NCBI GenBank assembly: GCA_014607495.2
Contig: CP053167.1
Span: 496,001 to 560,000, forward strand
Direction: 5' to 3'
Source: Carposina sasakii
Lineage: Eukaryota > Arthropoda > Insecta > Lepidoptera > Carposinidae
DNA: 64,000 nt
Shown here: positions 53,040 to 63,570 of the stretch, one piece after another
Numbering within the stretch: the first letter of the stretch is position 1
Layout of the letters: every line of letters begins with the position of its first letter
Notes under the pieces: generated by a model
The model's input: only the letters and a program-made list of their open reading frames with translations
Databases searched by the model: none
What the model was told of the DNA's origin: nothing
Position numbers and translations under genes: made by a program

Positions 53040-54092
53040 ATGATGGCATATGCATTAAGGCATAAAGGCTCCGGTCATAAGGTTAAGGCCAAACTGTCTG
53101 AGGTTGAAGACAGTGAAAGTCATTCCATAAAGGATATTCCAACGTTGAGAAGAAAACGTACTGTTGCATTCAACCGGTTGACAAAAGCTGCACATATAGG
53201 CAAATTAATTCAAAATGATCCTTCACAATTAGAATTGTTTTTAGCATATTGTCGTGAGTTACCTAACATTGCACTTAGTTTTGAAGAAGCACATTATGCC
53301 CTGTTGGCCCTTCTTAGTGCTGCTGATGATGATGATGAAGGTATGCAGGAGAAATTTGATACCATGTATTTTGAAATAATGGGTCTCCAGTCTAGATACA
53401 GCTCATCAGACTCAGAGTTGTCAAACCAACCAAAGGGTCATTCTACTAATGTTAGATTGCCTAAAATAACACTACCAAAATTCTCCGGTAATATCAAAGA
53501 ATGGCCTGAGTTTATTGCAATCTACAATTCTCTTATTCATGAGTCATCGTCGCTTAGTGATATTGAGAAGTTTCATTATTTATCGTCGGTTTTACATGGT
53601 GAAGCTCACAATATTCTCCGTACATTTCCCCTCACTGGTGAACATTACCGTGATGCATATACCACACTCGTTGCTCGTTTTGAAAACAGCCGTGACCTGG
53701 CGTTCACTTGTTGGCGGGATATTCTGCAAGTGACCTTTAAGGTAAATAATGCTCATGATTTCCGTCAATCGTTAGACATGATTGATGAAAATCTCATTGT
53801 TTTGAAAAGATTAAACTTACCAACAAATCATTGGGATTTTATATTATGTTATCATATTTTGTCAAAGCTGGATGTCAAACTTCGCCGGGAATTCGATGAA
53901 AAGCACACCTCACCTATGCCCAAATATAAGGAACTTAACGCCTTTTTGCAGTCCAAATGTGAGGCATGCTTCGAGATACCCATTTCGTCGACTCCAAACA
54001 GCCTGTATCGAGTCATCACCGTGAGTATACCAAGCCATCCCTTTCACAGCCTTCACCGAAGCGCAGCATCATTGCATCTCACTCTCTCCTAG
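53040..54092 (+). pseudogene. BEL/Pao Gag, unit 2, N-terminal part
   Basis: Same protein as unit 1 up to about residue 308. One C is missing at about 53964 (GAGGCATGC here, GAGGCCATGC in unit 1), so the frame leaves the Gag before its zinc knuckles and ends at 54092. The rest is open in the next frame. Confidence 0.9.
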
Positions 54093-57000
54093 TGGCACCT
54101 TCCTCGACACCTACACCTTTATCAACCCGTAACGTCAACGTGAGGAAGGCGAGGCCAATCGGACCACCAGTAGCAAATATTGTTGGCAACGATGGGCCTT
54201 CGCAAAATAAGGCAAGTGAGATCGAAGCTACTAAGCCGATTCGGAAGTGCTCTTTCTGTGGGGATAATCATAGTATCGTCACATGCACATCGTTTGCATC
54301 GAAATCTTTGGAAGAACGATTATCGATCGCATCCGAACGTCGATGGTGTTATAACTGTTTAAATTCGTCACATCAGCGACAACAGTGTGCGTCCATTTTT
54401 AGTTGCCAAAAATGTGGACGTAAACATCACACCTTATTGCACCCACACAAACCAGCTGACAGCTCCGATCCGGCGGCAGCTGCGGTTACTTTGGTTTCAA
54501 AGGAAAATTTTCTAAGGGCGGATGCTCCTCCCACGTCCACGGTTCTGCTTGCAACTGCTCTCATACAGGTCAAGGATTCAGAAGGCGAATTTCAAACGTT
54601 TCGTGCCCTTTTCGACACCGGAAGCCAAAACAACTTCATAACCGAAGATGCTATGCATCGTCTTAAGTTAAAACCAACAGCATCTGCTATCAGCGTCAAC
54701 GGCCTGGGGGGATCTGCAGCTCCAATTTTAGGGATGATAAATTGTGACGTCGGCACAGATAATGACGTAAAGTTCAACCTGGATTTGCAGGTCTTACCTA
54801 AAACATGTGGGGATCAGCCAATCACAAAATTAACCACGTGCGACTGGTCTCATATCAATTCGCTACAACTAGCAGATCCTGGGTTTGACGTCCCGAGCCC
54901 CATCGATATCCTTTTAGGTGCAGATGTTTTTGCTGACTCTCTTCTCACCCAACGCATCAAGGGCAACGCAACGCAACCTCGTGCATTCAACTCGGTGTTT
55001 GGATGGCTCTTACTCGGAAAAACACCTATAGCTACTGCAAGTGTGGCACTATTAGGTGCTGATCAGTATAGTCGTGACGAAGGCCTTTCTCGTATCGTGC
55101 AAAAATTTTGGGAACTCGACAGCATTCCACAATCTCACAATATATCTCCCAGTGACCAGTTGTGTGAGGATAAATTTCGTAACGAACATCTTCGCGATGA
55201 AACAGGTCGGTATGTCGTAGCACTTCCATTTAAGGAAAATTCGGAGCCCGTTTTTGAAGGTTCTCGTGATCTTGCTCTCAGGCGTTTCCATGCCATCGAA
55301 CGTAGACTTTCTCGAGATCCTAATCTGCACCATCAGTATGTTGAATTTATGAATGATTATATACAATGTGGTCACATGTCACCGGTAACTGCCAAGAGAA
55401 TGCATGAAGGGAAGTATTATATTCCACATCATTGTATTGTTCGTCCAGATAGTGCCACCACAAAATTGCGTGTGGTTTTCGATGCATCCGCGAAAGATCG
55501 AAATTCTAAATCTTTAAATGATACTCTCTTAACAGGACCGAAGTTGCAATCTAACATCGTAGATATTCTGTTGCGATTTCGAGAACATGCAGTCGTATTC
55601 ATGGCGTATGTGAGACAAATGTATCGTCAAATTAACGTAATACCTGCCCATCGTGAGTATCAGCGAATTCTCTGGAGAGCGAACTCACAGGAACCTCTTC
55701 AAGAATACGAGTTGAATACTGTCACGTATGGTGTCTCTTCCGCCCCATTTCTAGCGTGTCGCATGATGCAGCAATTGGCGATCGATGAAGGTGATGCCTT
55801 CCCGTTGGCAAAAAAGGTACTTACAACCGACATTTATGTGGATGATGTAGTTACTGGTAACGGATCACTACTAGAAGCACAAAGGGCAAAATCACAAGTC
55901 ATAGCACTTTTTAAACGTGGACATCTGGAATTGAGGAAATGGGCTAGTAACATACCTGAACTCTTATCGGATTTGTCTCCAAGTGATTGTCTGACAGAGG
56001 CAATATCGTTTGACGATAGTGAAAATACCTCGATCAAGGTTCTTGGTCTGAAATGGGAACCATCGTCCGATTGTTTTGTTTTTAACGTTCAACCATCTAA
56101 TCAACCGTGTACCAAACGTACCATTCTCAGCGAGTTAGCACGAATCTTTGATCCACTAGGATTTTTATCACCACTTACCATTTCTATTAAATGTTTAATT
56201 CAAAAACTTTGGATCTTGGGCGCCGCTTGGGATGCATTACCGCCAGAAGAAGTTATATCTATCTGGAATGAATATCTGCAGCAAGTGTCTGTCCTTCGTA
56301 GTCTTAAGATACCTAGACGTATAACAAATACCACTTTCCAATCATATGAGTTACACGGTTTTGCGGACAGTTCTCAAATCGCTTACGGAGCTGCCGTATA
56401 CCTGCGTATTGTAGAACGTGATGGCTCCACACACGTATTTCTTGTTTGTGCTAAAGCTCGTGTGGCCCCTTTAAAAAGTTTATCTATACCTCGTTTAGAA
56501 CTGTGCGCGGCAGTATTACTAGCGGATCTCATACAGTTTGCCAAAAACACATTACGTATCCCTATTGAGTCCATGACGCTTTGGACCGATTCGAGCGTTG
56601 TTCTTTCGTGGTTGCAATCTCATTCGTCTAGATGGACTACTTTCGTCGCCAACCGTGTCAGTCACATTCATGAGATTGCGTCAACTGAAAAATGGCGTCA
56701 TGTACCATCGGCAGATAATCCCGCAGATATATGTTCTCGTGGTCAAATGCCAAAAGATTTAGTCCATAACTCGTTATGGTGGGCGGGACCGGAGTGGTTG
56801 TCTAAACCGTCGCATTTCTGGCCTGACACTCTACCAAGTTTCCCTACGGACAATGTGGTGTTAGAGGAACGCCACAAGACAACTTTGGTGACGGATTTCG
56901 TGGCGGTACATAATGTACATATCGTAGATCGCTTGCTTGAAAGATTCTCATCGTTCGATAAAATAACTCGTATTGTATCGTATGTCCTCCGATTTATCAC

Positions 57001-58354
57001 CAAACAAAGGCCAGAAGGTTATTTCATTAGTGAAGAAGAACGTCATCGTGCAATAACCCGCATCGTAGCGCACGTTCAGAGTAGTCATTTTGCAAAAGAG
57101 ATATCTCAGTTGAAATCTGAACAACCCTTGCAGAAATCGTTTCGCAAACTCAATCCTTTTCTGGACACCGAGGGTATTCTTAGAGTGGGAGGTCGAATTT
57201 CTCGCTCAGGTTTAGAATTCGAACATAAACATCCGGCTTTGTTACCATCCAACAGTCCTCTCACTTCATCTGTAATCGATAGTATCCATCGTAAATTTTG
57301 TCATCCGGGCCTTAATACCACGCAGTACTTGATTTTGCAACAGTTTTGGATTTTATCAGCAAAACGTGTCATTAGACATCATCTCTCCAAATGTATTCGT
57401 TGTCATCGTCTTCATCCTCAACCGTTGCAACCTTTCATGAGCGATCTTCCGTCTTTCCGCGTTAACCAGGCCAAACCATTTTCAATTGTAGGCGTCGATT
57501 TTGGTGGCCCATTCAAAATCAAACTGGGTTCTCATCGTGGTGCAAAATTGGATAAAGCATATTTATGTCTATTTGTATGCCTTAGCACCAAAGCTGTGCA
57601 CCTAGAAGTTGTCTCAACCTTATCCACTGAGGGTTTCATTGCTGCCTTGCGTAGATTTATCTCACGACGTGGTCGATGCAACGTTATACACTCTGATTGC
57701 GGTACAAATTTCGTAGGAGCACATAACCAATTATCATTATTGATGAAAGACGCTTGTAATTCTGAACGTGTTGAATTCAAATTTAACCCTCCTTCTGCCC
57801 CACATTTCGGTGGAGTGTGGGAAATCCAAATTAAGGCTGCAAAAACTCATTTGTATCGTGTCATAGGTGACCAAACGTTAACATTTGAGGAACTTTACAC
57901 TTTGTTTACTCAAATCGAAGCGGTATTGAATTCACGTCCGTTATGCCCGTTGAGTTCTGATCCTAACGATCTATCCGTCTTAACACCAGGGCATTTTTTA
58001 ACATTGGAGCCCTTAACTTCTTTGCCGGAAACTGATTTCACCGAGACACGGATAAACCGTCTGAATCGATGGCAGCTAATACAATCCTTTCAGCAACGAT
58101 TTTGGACACGTTGGAAGCAAGAATATTTACATTCTTTAACACAACGCATGAAGTGGACTAACAATTGTCACCTGAAGTTAGATGCCTTAGTTTTGATCAA
58201 GGACGATGTTCGTCCACCATTGCAGTGGTCATTAGGTCGGGTAGTAGAGCTTCATCCGGGTCCAGACGGGGTGGCTAGAGTGGCAAGTGTACGGACCGCG
58301 ACTAACATACTCAAACGCCCATTAGTAAAGTTGTGTCCCTTACCTAGTGATTAG
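53966..58354 (+). CDS. BEL/Pao zinc knuckles, protease, RT, RNase H and integrase, unit 2
   Basis: 1462 open residues with all Pol domains as in unit 1 and with the six-G run intact at about 54708-54713, so protease and RT are joined. The ATG at 53966 is internal. A few substitutions from unit 1 are visible (for example Cys to Arg in the knuckle region ASERRWCYN, and His to Arg in LRIPIESM). The single loss of a base upstream separates it from its Gag. Confidence 0.92.
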   Translation: MLRDTHFVDSKQPVSSHHREYTKPSLSQPSPKRSIIASHSLLVAPSSTPTPLSTRNVNVRKARPIGPPVANIVGNDGPSQNKASEIEATKPIRKCSFCGDNHSIVTCTSFASKSLEERLSIASERRWCYNCLNSSHQRQQCASIFSCQKCGRKHHTLLHPHKPADSSDPAAAAVTLVSKENFLRADAPPTSTVLLATALIQVKDSEGEFQTFRALFDTGSQNNFITEDAMHRLKLKPTASAISVNGLGGSAAPILGMINCDVGTDNDVKFNLDLQVLPKTCGDQPITKLTTCDWSHINSLQLADPGFDVPSPIDILLGADVFADSLLTQRIKGNATQPRAFNSVFGWLLLGKTPIATASVALLGADQYSRDEGLSRIVQKFWELDSIPQSHNISPSDQLCEDKFRNEHLRDETGRYVVALPFKENSEPVFEGSRDLALRRFHAIERRLSRDPNLHHQYVEFMNDYIQCGHMSPVTAKRMHEGKYYIPHHCIVRPDSATTKLRVVFDASAKDRNSKSLNDTLLTGPKLQSNIVDILLRFREHAVVFMAYVRQMYRQINVIPAHREYQRILWRANSQEPLQEYELNTVTYGVSSAPFLACRMMQQLAIDEGDAFPLAKKVLTTDIYVDDVVTGNGSLLEAQRAKSQVIALFKRGHLELRKWASNIPELLSDLSPSDCLTEAISFDDSENTSIKVLGLKWEPSSDCFVFNVQPSNQPCTKRTILSELARIFDPLGFLSPLTISIKCLIQKLWILGAAWDALPPEEVISIWNEYLQQVSVLRSLKIPRRITNTTFQSYELHGFADSSQIAYGAAVYLRIVERDGSTHVFLVCAKARVAPLKSLSIPRLELCAAVLLADLIQFAKNTLRIPIESMTLWTDSSVVLSWLQSHSSRWTTFVANRVSHIHEIASTEKWRHVPSADNPADICSRGQMPKDLVHNSLWWAGPEWLSKPSHFWPDTLPSFPTDNVVLEERHKTTLVTDFVAVHNVHIVDRLLERFSSFDKITRIVSYVLRFITKQRPEGYFISEEERHRAITRIVAHVQSSHFAKEISQLKSEQPLQKSFRKLNPFLDTEGILRVGGRISRSGLEFEHKHPALLPSNSPLTSSVIDSIHRKFCHPGLNTTQYLILQQFWILSAKRVIRHHLSKCIRCHRLHPQPLQPFMSDLPSFRVNQAKPFSIVGVDFGGPFKIKLGSHRGAKLDKAYLCLFVCLSTKAVHLEVVSTLSTEGFIAALRRFISRRGRCNVIHSDCGTNFVGAHNQLSLLMKDACNSERVEFKFNPPSAPHFGGVWEIQIKAAKTHLYRVIGDQTLTFEELYTLFTQIEAVLNSRPLCPLSSDPNDLSVLTPGHFLTLEPLTSLPETDFTETRINRLNRWQLIQSFQQRFWTRWKQEYLHSLTQRMKWTNNCHLKLDALVLIKDDVRPPLQWSLGRVVELHPGPDGVARVASVRTATNILKRPLVKLCPLPSD

Positions 58355-58530
58355 TTAATTTGTTATTTGTTAAAAGTAATATTATTATTTCTTTCTTAGT
58401 ATTAATTTTTGTTTTAACGTACTTACCTATTGGCGCATCCAATAGGCTTTAGCTTGTATTTTTTTTTTGGTCCTTCGAGCCAGATTTTTATTTAGTCTAG
58501 AAAATACCATATGTATTTTGGTGGGCGGTA

Positions 58531-58990
58531 TGTATCGGTAAAACACAAAAATGTTCGGAACGAATCCGTGTCACAGGCTGGGCCAATCAGAGCACGTTAT
58601 CGTGCCATGTTTCTAAACCGAGCCAATAGAGGGCGCTAGGCTTCATGGCGAAAGTTTTAGAAGTTATTATTTCGGCGGCATTCCGCCATTACGTTTTTTC
58701 TTGTTGAACTAGTCCTGTTGAAAACGTAAAACTTTTTCCATCTTATCGTACCGACCTATACAATTTGTGTCAAAACGTCCGCCACCCGCGCACAAATCGA
58801 ACTTTAATAAAGAAAACTTAACCTGTGAAGTACAAGTGAAGTGACTATCACATCCAACCACAAGTGAAGCGTACGCTAGCAGCCGAACTCCAACCCTCAG
58901 CATCCATCACCAGGTAAGGTTTGGAACATTATGCTGATAGCCTACCCCTGTAACCAGTGTTCGTTCTACATTTTATCCGACTGCGTTACA
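58531..58990 (+). repeat. BEL LTR 3
   Basis: 460 bp, ends GCGTTACA at 58990 and is followed by the GTTTG duplication, not by a primer-binding site, so it is the true 3' LTR. Confidence 0.93.
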
Positions 58991-59089
58991 GTTTGGGTCC
59001 CGTTAGAAGTTATATGGGACCCCATACACCCCTATATCTACATCCTTCTATATTTTTTTTGTATTATATTTAATCTATATTCTATGTAT

Positions 59090-59361
59090 TGTTACGGAAC
59101 GTTACAGTCAGCCTAAAGCAGCGAGTCATGTTACCTAGCCATTTTCCGTGCCCCTACGTTACACCCCAAGCCATTCAGCTATTGCCATGCCATAAGCTTA
59201 GACCTCCTGCAGGCCTGTAGGAGTAAGCCTTGACGGGGTGGGCGTAGGGCCAAGCCATGCCATGCCTTTATAAGCGAGTGCTCGCCGCATTCGTGACTCG
59301 ATTCCGCCAGCGACAACTAGTCTTGTAATCACTGTCTGATTCTTATTGGAAAATTATAACA
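59090..59361 (+). repeat. Possible solo LTR
   Basis: TGTTACGGAACGTTACAG to AAAATTATAACA, 272 bp, with a TATA-like CTTTATAAGCGAG (about 59267-59279) and start-site-like CATTCGTGACTCG downstream. No target duplication seen; low confidence. Confidence 0.35.
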
Positions 59362-59378
59362 AGTCAAGCCTGCTGTGG

Positions 59379-59605
59379 ATAGGGTTGCCAACTCTTATAC
59401 ACAGATTTGCGGGACAGTGGGGTTGAATTTGCAGGACCAGAGCAAGAAAAACGGGATACCTACAAATGTTTTTTATCAACTGGGAAGGATTCACCTGAAA
59501 CGGGACATTTGGCGTCCCGCAGCCACTCAAAACGGGACGTATTATTTATATTTAGACCCTGAAAACGGGACGTCCCGCGCCCCGCGGGACGGTTGGCAAC
59601 CCTAT
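59379..59605. mobile_element. 227-bp MITE with ATAGGGTTGCCAAC ends
   Basis: Termini 59379-59392 and 59592-59605 are perfect inverted copies. The inside repeats AACGGGAC or GTCCCGC many times in both directions. No ORF of meaning; the 78-residue frame across it is a by-product. Confidence 0.7.
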
Positions 59606-59778
59606 TCATGAGGGTTTCATCTCCCTCAAGGCCATCCATAATTGTTTTGTTCTGGGCCTTGAGGTTTGTCTATGATTTCATCAGTGTGGTATGCCATTAG
59701 ATTTTTTTTTTTTAATTTGAGGGTTTTGTTTTTGCCTCCAAAATTTTTAAGGTGTTATTTTTTTATTTGTTCTTGAAG

Positions 59779-60900
59779 TTATTGCACGTCCGTTTTATTG
59801 TCGCAGCTTAGGACGATTTTTCGGTTTTTCGCCTTCCGCACTCGGTACACCTTTAGACCTGTGTTTTTGAAGTTTAAGGTGCTCCTGCAAATTTCCAGGA
59901 CCTTGTCTCCAGTCTTAGAGGCATCTGTGGATGTAATTATCAGCGTGTGGTTTGGCCGAGTGCGTGCTGCCTGCGCATATGTTTTATTTGTCCTAGCCGC
60001 TATTTGCTCTGTCTGGTTATTGGGCTTTTTTATTGAACTATTGTACCACTCCATAGTCTTGTTTATAGCTTTTGAGGTGCTCACTATCTCCGCAACGTCG
60101 GCCCTCAGGGGGGTTAATAAGTCCTCCATTTGGGCCGCCGTGTCGGCGACAGCGAGCTCCTGTCCAATACCCATTTGATGCGGCCCCGAGTCTGTTAGGG
60201 CCATATCTCTCACCTCCTCGATCCTTTCCGCTATGGTACGGGCTTTACACATTATTGGAGCCGTGGCCTCTCGGATCTCCTCCCGTATTTCATCTCTGGT
60301 CGCTGGCTTGGGACTTTTTAAGGTGGCCACGTCTGTCTCCATTGACCGTAAAACCTCTCTTGAGTTCTTGTAAAGAAGTTTCCACAAGTTCGTAGTTGTG
60401 TGGTTGGGGGGCTTTATCCGGGGATCCGGTAGGTGTATGTGTGTGCGGTTCTTCTGATGGTTTTGTGGCTTTTTTAAGGTAATGGATCTCGTTGGCAAGA
60501 TCACCTACCTTTTGGGATAGCTCTTTTAGTTCTGCACCAACCGGCTCCATGTTGTTGGTGTCAGAGTGGAGGGCCTCCTTTTCGCTTTCTGGGTGGACCT
60601 GAGTGGCAGAGGGTTTCTTTGGGGCCGTTACTTCACTGTGGATTGATCTCACCATTTTGAAGAAATCATCCACCTCGAAGTTCAGCCATTTTTGAACCCC
60701 CTCTACGGCGTTATGGGTACCTGTTATGGCCTCTCTGTTTCGCTCGACGCGGTCCGCTAGCTTTTTTTGGAGACTTAATATTTGGTCTTGATGTTTGCGC
60801 TCCACCCTGAGTATTCCTCTCGCCGCTCTCGCCTTTTCTATCTCCAGATTCAGGCGGTGTCTGTTGCGGGAGTCCGCGAGAGAGAGTACCAGCTCGTACT
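59779..60900 (-). pseudogene. R1-like non-LTR retrotransposon ORF1 relic
   Basis: Minus strand. The first part (60805-60290) is coiled-coil-like with many Glu/Lys. The second, in another frame (60504-59779), has MEDLLTPLRADVAEIVS, YAQAARTRPNHTLIITSTD and FKNTGLKVYRVRKAKNRKIV, matching the region before the zinc knuckles in R1-clade ORF1. The knuckles are missing. At least one frameshift (about 60400). Confidence 0.6.
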
Positions 60901-61255
60901 TTACGACTTTGAAAAGGAGAGAAAAAGGGCTTGCTTGGCTATATTTTTAAATAATAAAAAACTGAAGTAGATAATCAAATTATTTGTATTTTCATAACTT
61001 AAAAATGGCAACTGTGAACAATTAATTATTTAAATTGGGAAATAGGTCTATCATATCTGAATTTTGAGAAATATCAGAATAATGAGTACGAGTATCGCTG
61101 TAATTTAAATCATCTGATATCCTGTTGGTAGAATAACCTGAATAACTCGGTCGATGCGGGTCATATTCGTGAAGAGTATTGAAATTACTTGAATAGTTTA
61201 TGCGCCCTGTTGGTGAACGGTTCGGTTGGTATTTTTATATAATTTCCATGATTTC
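60901..61255. other. Non-coding, AT-rich
   Basis: Nothing recognised apart from the likely C-terminal tail of the MADF-BESS relic on the minus strand (stops present). Confidence 0.35.
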
Positions 61256-61705
61256 CATTTTCGCTTTGGTCTTCATTGCAGCAGGGATAATTTGAAATCT
61301 TTCGAGGAGGGATAATCGAAACAGTCTGTCACAATTTGAATCATTCTGTGTATCTTTCTTCTCTATTGTCGCTATGGTCTTATGCAGAACTGAAATTATA
61401 GGGTCTGTATCGGATTCTTCGTTTAGTATTTTTTCTTCCTTTTTGTTCTAAGCAACTTTGATGCAGACTGTTGAGTCTCAAGAGCAGAAGATCTTGCACT
61501 TTCCTTTTTTGACTTGCCTCTTGCGGGACTTCGAGACTAGTTTCTGTTGCGTTTGTGTCCATCGCTGATCTCAAAAACAGTAATTGGTTGAAATAGGTGT
61601 ATTGTGTTTTACGTTTTGCAGCAGAACCACTTTTGACATTTTAAGACGGCGCAGCTCTCTTGTGAAACAGTCTCTAATGTTTTTCCATCTTTTTTGGAGA
61701 GTCAT
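61256..61705 (-). pseudogene. MADF-BESS gene relic
   Basis: The minus strand reads LQKRWKNIRDCFTRELRRLK (second half of a MADF domain), then a Ser/Glu-rich linker and FRLSLLEDFKL-type residues of a BESS motif. Frameshift near 61620 and stops. Probably another Harbinger accessory gene, as at 26081, but of a different family. Confidence 0.5.
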
Positions 61706-63086
61706 GCCTGTAAAGCAATAAATAAATGTAATATACATATATTGATAATGAGCAAGTAGTTTGACTTGTCACTACAAGGTGGTTTCTATGTAAATGGGCA
61801 GGGTTATAGTGTCCAATGCTCCCCTCGTCCCATACTTCACGCCCGCTCCGCGACACACTATTTTTGTATGAAAATATACTTAGCAGTTACTCCTATTTTG
61901 TTTCTTCTCTATGGTTTATTGAAAAAAAAAAGGCTGGAAAACGATGTAATTTTTTTTTATTTTTTATTATTTGATCGGGCGAAATATATAAGATCCAGTG
62001 TTTAAGCTAGTTATTTCATTGACAGATATTAATTATTTCCCTTGAAAAAATCTCGCTACGCGCGACTATATGCATTTATGCAGAAAAACGCAGTCTATTT
62101 ACTCAACTTTATACCCTAATATCTTGGGAACCAAACACTTCCCAGGTGTGCTTCCATGGAGAAAAATGATCGTGATGATGAGGAGATTCCGTAGTTTTCG
62201 GGAACGTTGACGACCAAGAATCATCCTATATAAAAGGTACTTAATTTTAAAAATCTTGTATTCACTTAAATTGTCTTCAATCAAACTCTATAATTAGAGT
62301 GGAATAGGCCAATTCCGCAACGACATGTAATGGGAGAAAGAAATACCTTGATTATATCGAAGGAAAACAAATCCAATATATCTTCAATTTGCGGCCAGTA
62401 AAACGTTGCATTCGATTTTTTCTCATAAAATTTATTTTGACGTTATTTCTGTTTATATCAAGAACTTTTCCAACATAATATTTGATGGATTTATTGGTAT
62501 TGAGCTAAACCAGTAGGTACGTATCTACTGGTCATGTAATATGGTTACCTTAGACTGCTCCTGAAGTGTTAAAAATAGAATTGCCAGTCTCAACACTGGG
62601 TTTATTACCGTAACATTCTGCACTCACCTCCAAATCGACATTTGTTGTATTAAGAAATAGACTGCAGTTACTATATTTGAAACGGGATAAAATACTTCAT
62701 TGATTATGAAGTAAGTTTTGATATTATCAAGGGATTCACCTACAATAATGATGAGGTTGTGAGCCTGTAATATATATTGGATTATACTTCATAGTATTTG
62801 TGGGATATTATATTAAAGAGTCTTGTACAAAATATACTCATTCTACTTATTATTTTTCTGCATTATAGACTTATCTAATAATATTTAAAAAAATTGATAA
62901 TAAATAAATAAATAAATGAATCTAACATAATCTACTAGCTTATTCCTATATGATATCGCGGTCGGGCAGAGACTGAGGGCCCCTCAGTGAGGGGTCGGTC
63001 GTCGGTATCCTGTTGCATTACTAGGTACTTGTCCTATTTCGCTTAGCTCAGTTCGACCCCACACTCTAGAAATTTTGTTTGCTTAC
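61706..63086. other. Non-coding, nothing recognised
   Basis: AT-rich with an (AATA)n run at about 62900-62920 and a short GC-rich hairpin (GGGCCCCTCAGTGAGGGG) at about 62979-62996. Confidence 0.35.
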
Positions 63087-63227
63087 TTGATACCGTAGTA
63101 CGGATATCAGAGTCATTTTTGACATGAAGAATATATCTGGCCGTTGCCTCTGCTTTTGAAGGGGGCCAATCTTTTTTCCTGCGTTCTTCAGCCGAATGCT
63201 TGTTACAGCTAAGAGTGATGGTATGAT
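63087..63227 (-). other. Possible host exon of 141 bases
   Basis: Minus strand: acceptor-like TTTGCAG ends at 63228 and donor-like GTAAGC starts at 63086. Between them one frame reads HTITLSCNKHSAEERRKKDW and PPSKAEATARYILHVKNDSD with no stop; another frame is also open. Codon content is richer in GC than the flanks. I do not recognise the protein. It could equally be transposon debris. Confidence 0.3.
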
Positions 63228-63389
63228 CTGCAAACAGGCTATGTTTGATATATACAGTTGTATATAGTAATAAACTATATTAATTATACAGTTGTTTTAC
63301 AATACCCTGCAAAACTGCTTACACGGTTAAATTAAAATTAAGGATTAAATATTAGGAGGATTCAAGTGTCTCTAATAAATAAATAAAAC

Positions 63390-63570
63390 ATTTTAATATT
63401 GAAAACTTAAATGATGAAATTTTCCAAGTAGTATTCTTAATTTACTACATAAATAATCCATGTGAAATTCCCATAAAAAACTGGTATCAATTTTAACACC
63501 CAGGTAAGTGAATTTGACATTCTCAATAGGTTTGCATTTAGGATGGGTGTGCCAGTGCCAAACCAGTTAA
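63390..63570 (-). pseudogene. Non-LTR reverse-transcriptase fragment (jockey/CR1 type)
   Basis: The minus strand reads CKPIENVKFTYLGVKIDTSF then LWEFHMDYLCSKLRILLG, the RT region after the active site (the YLGV...W..H...L pattern). Neighbouring sequence has stops. Confidence 0.6.

Larger units (their letters stand above)
41659..58990 (+). mobile_element. Tandem BEL/Pao array: LTR-unit-LTR-unit-LTR with one GTTTG duplication
   Basis: Three 460-bp LTRs share two internal regions. The outer flanks are GTTTG (41654-41658 and 58991-58995), while the middle LTR has no such duplication. Each unit is 6564 bp from LTR start to LTR start once the Sola-like insertion and its 4-base duplication (3744 bp) are subtracted from the second. 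The units differ at only a few single bases. The array interrupts the 5' region of an RTE element. Confidence 0.93.

Noticed and set aside
59090..59361. Calling the TATA-containing segment a host promoter
   Set aside because: TG...CA ends and LTR-like layout make a solo LTR at least as likely; no gene follows.
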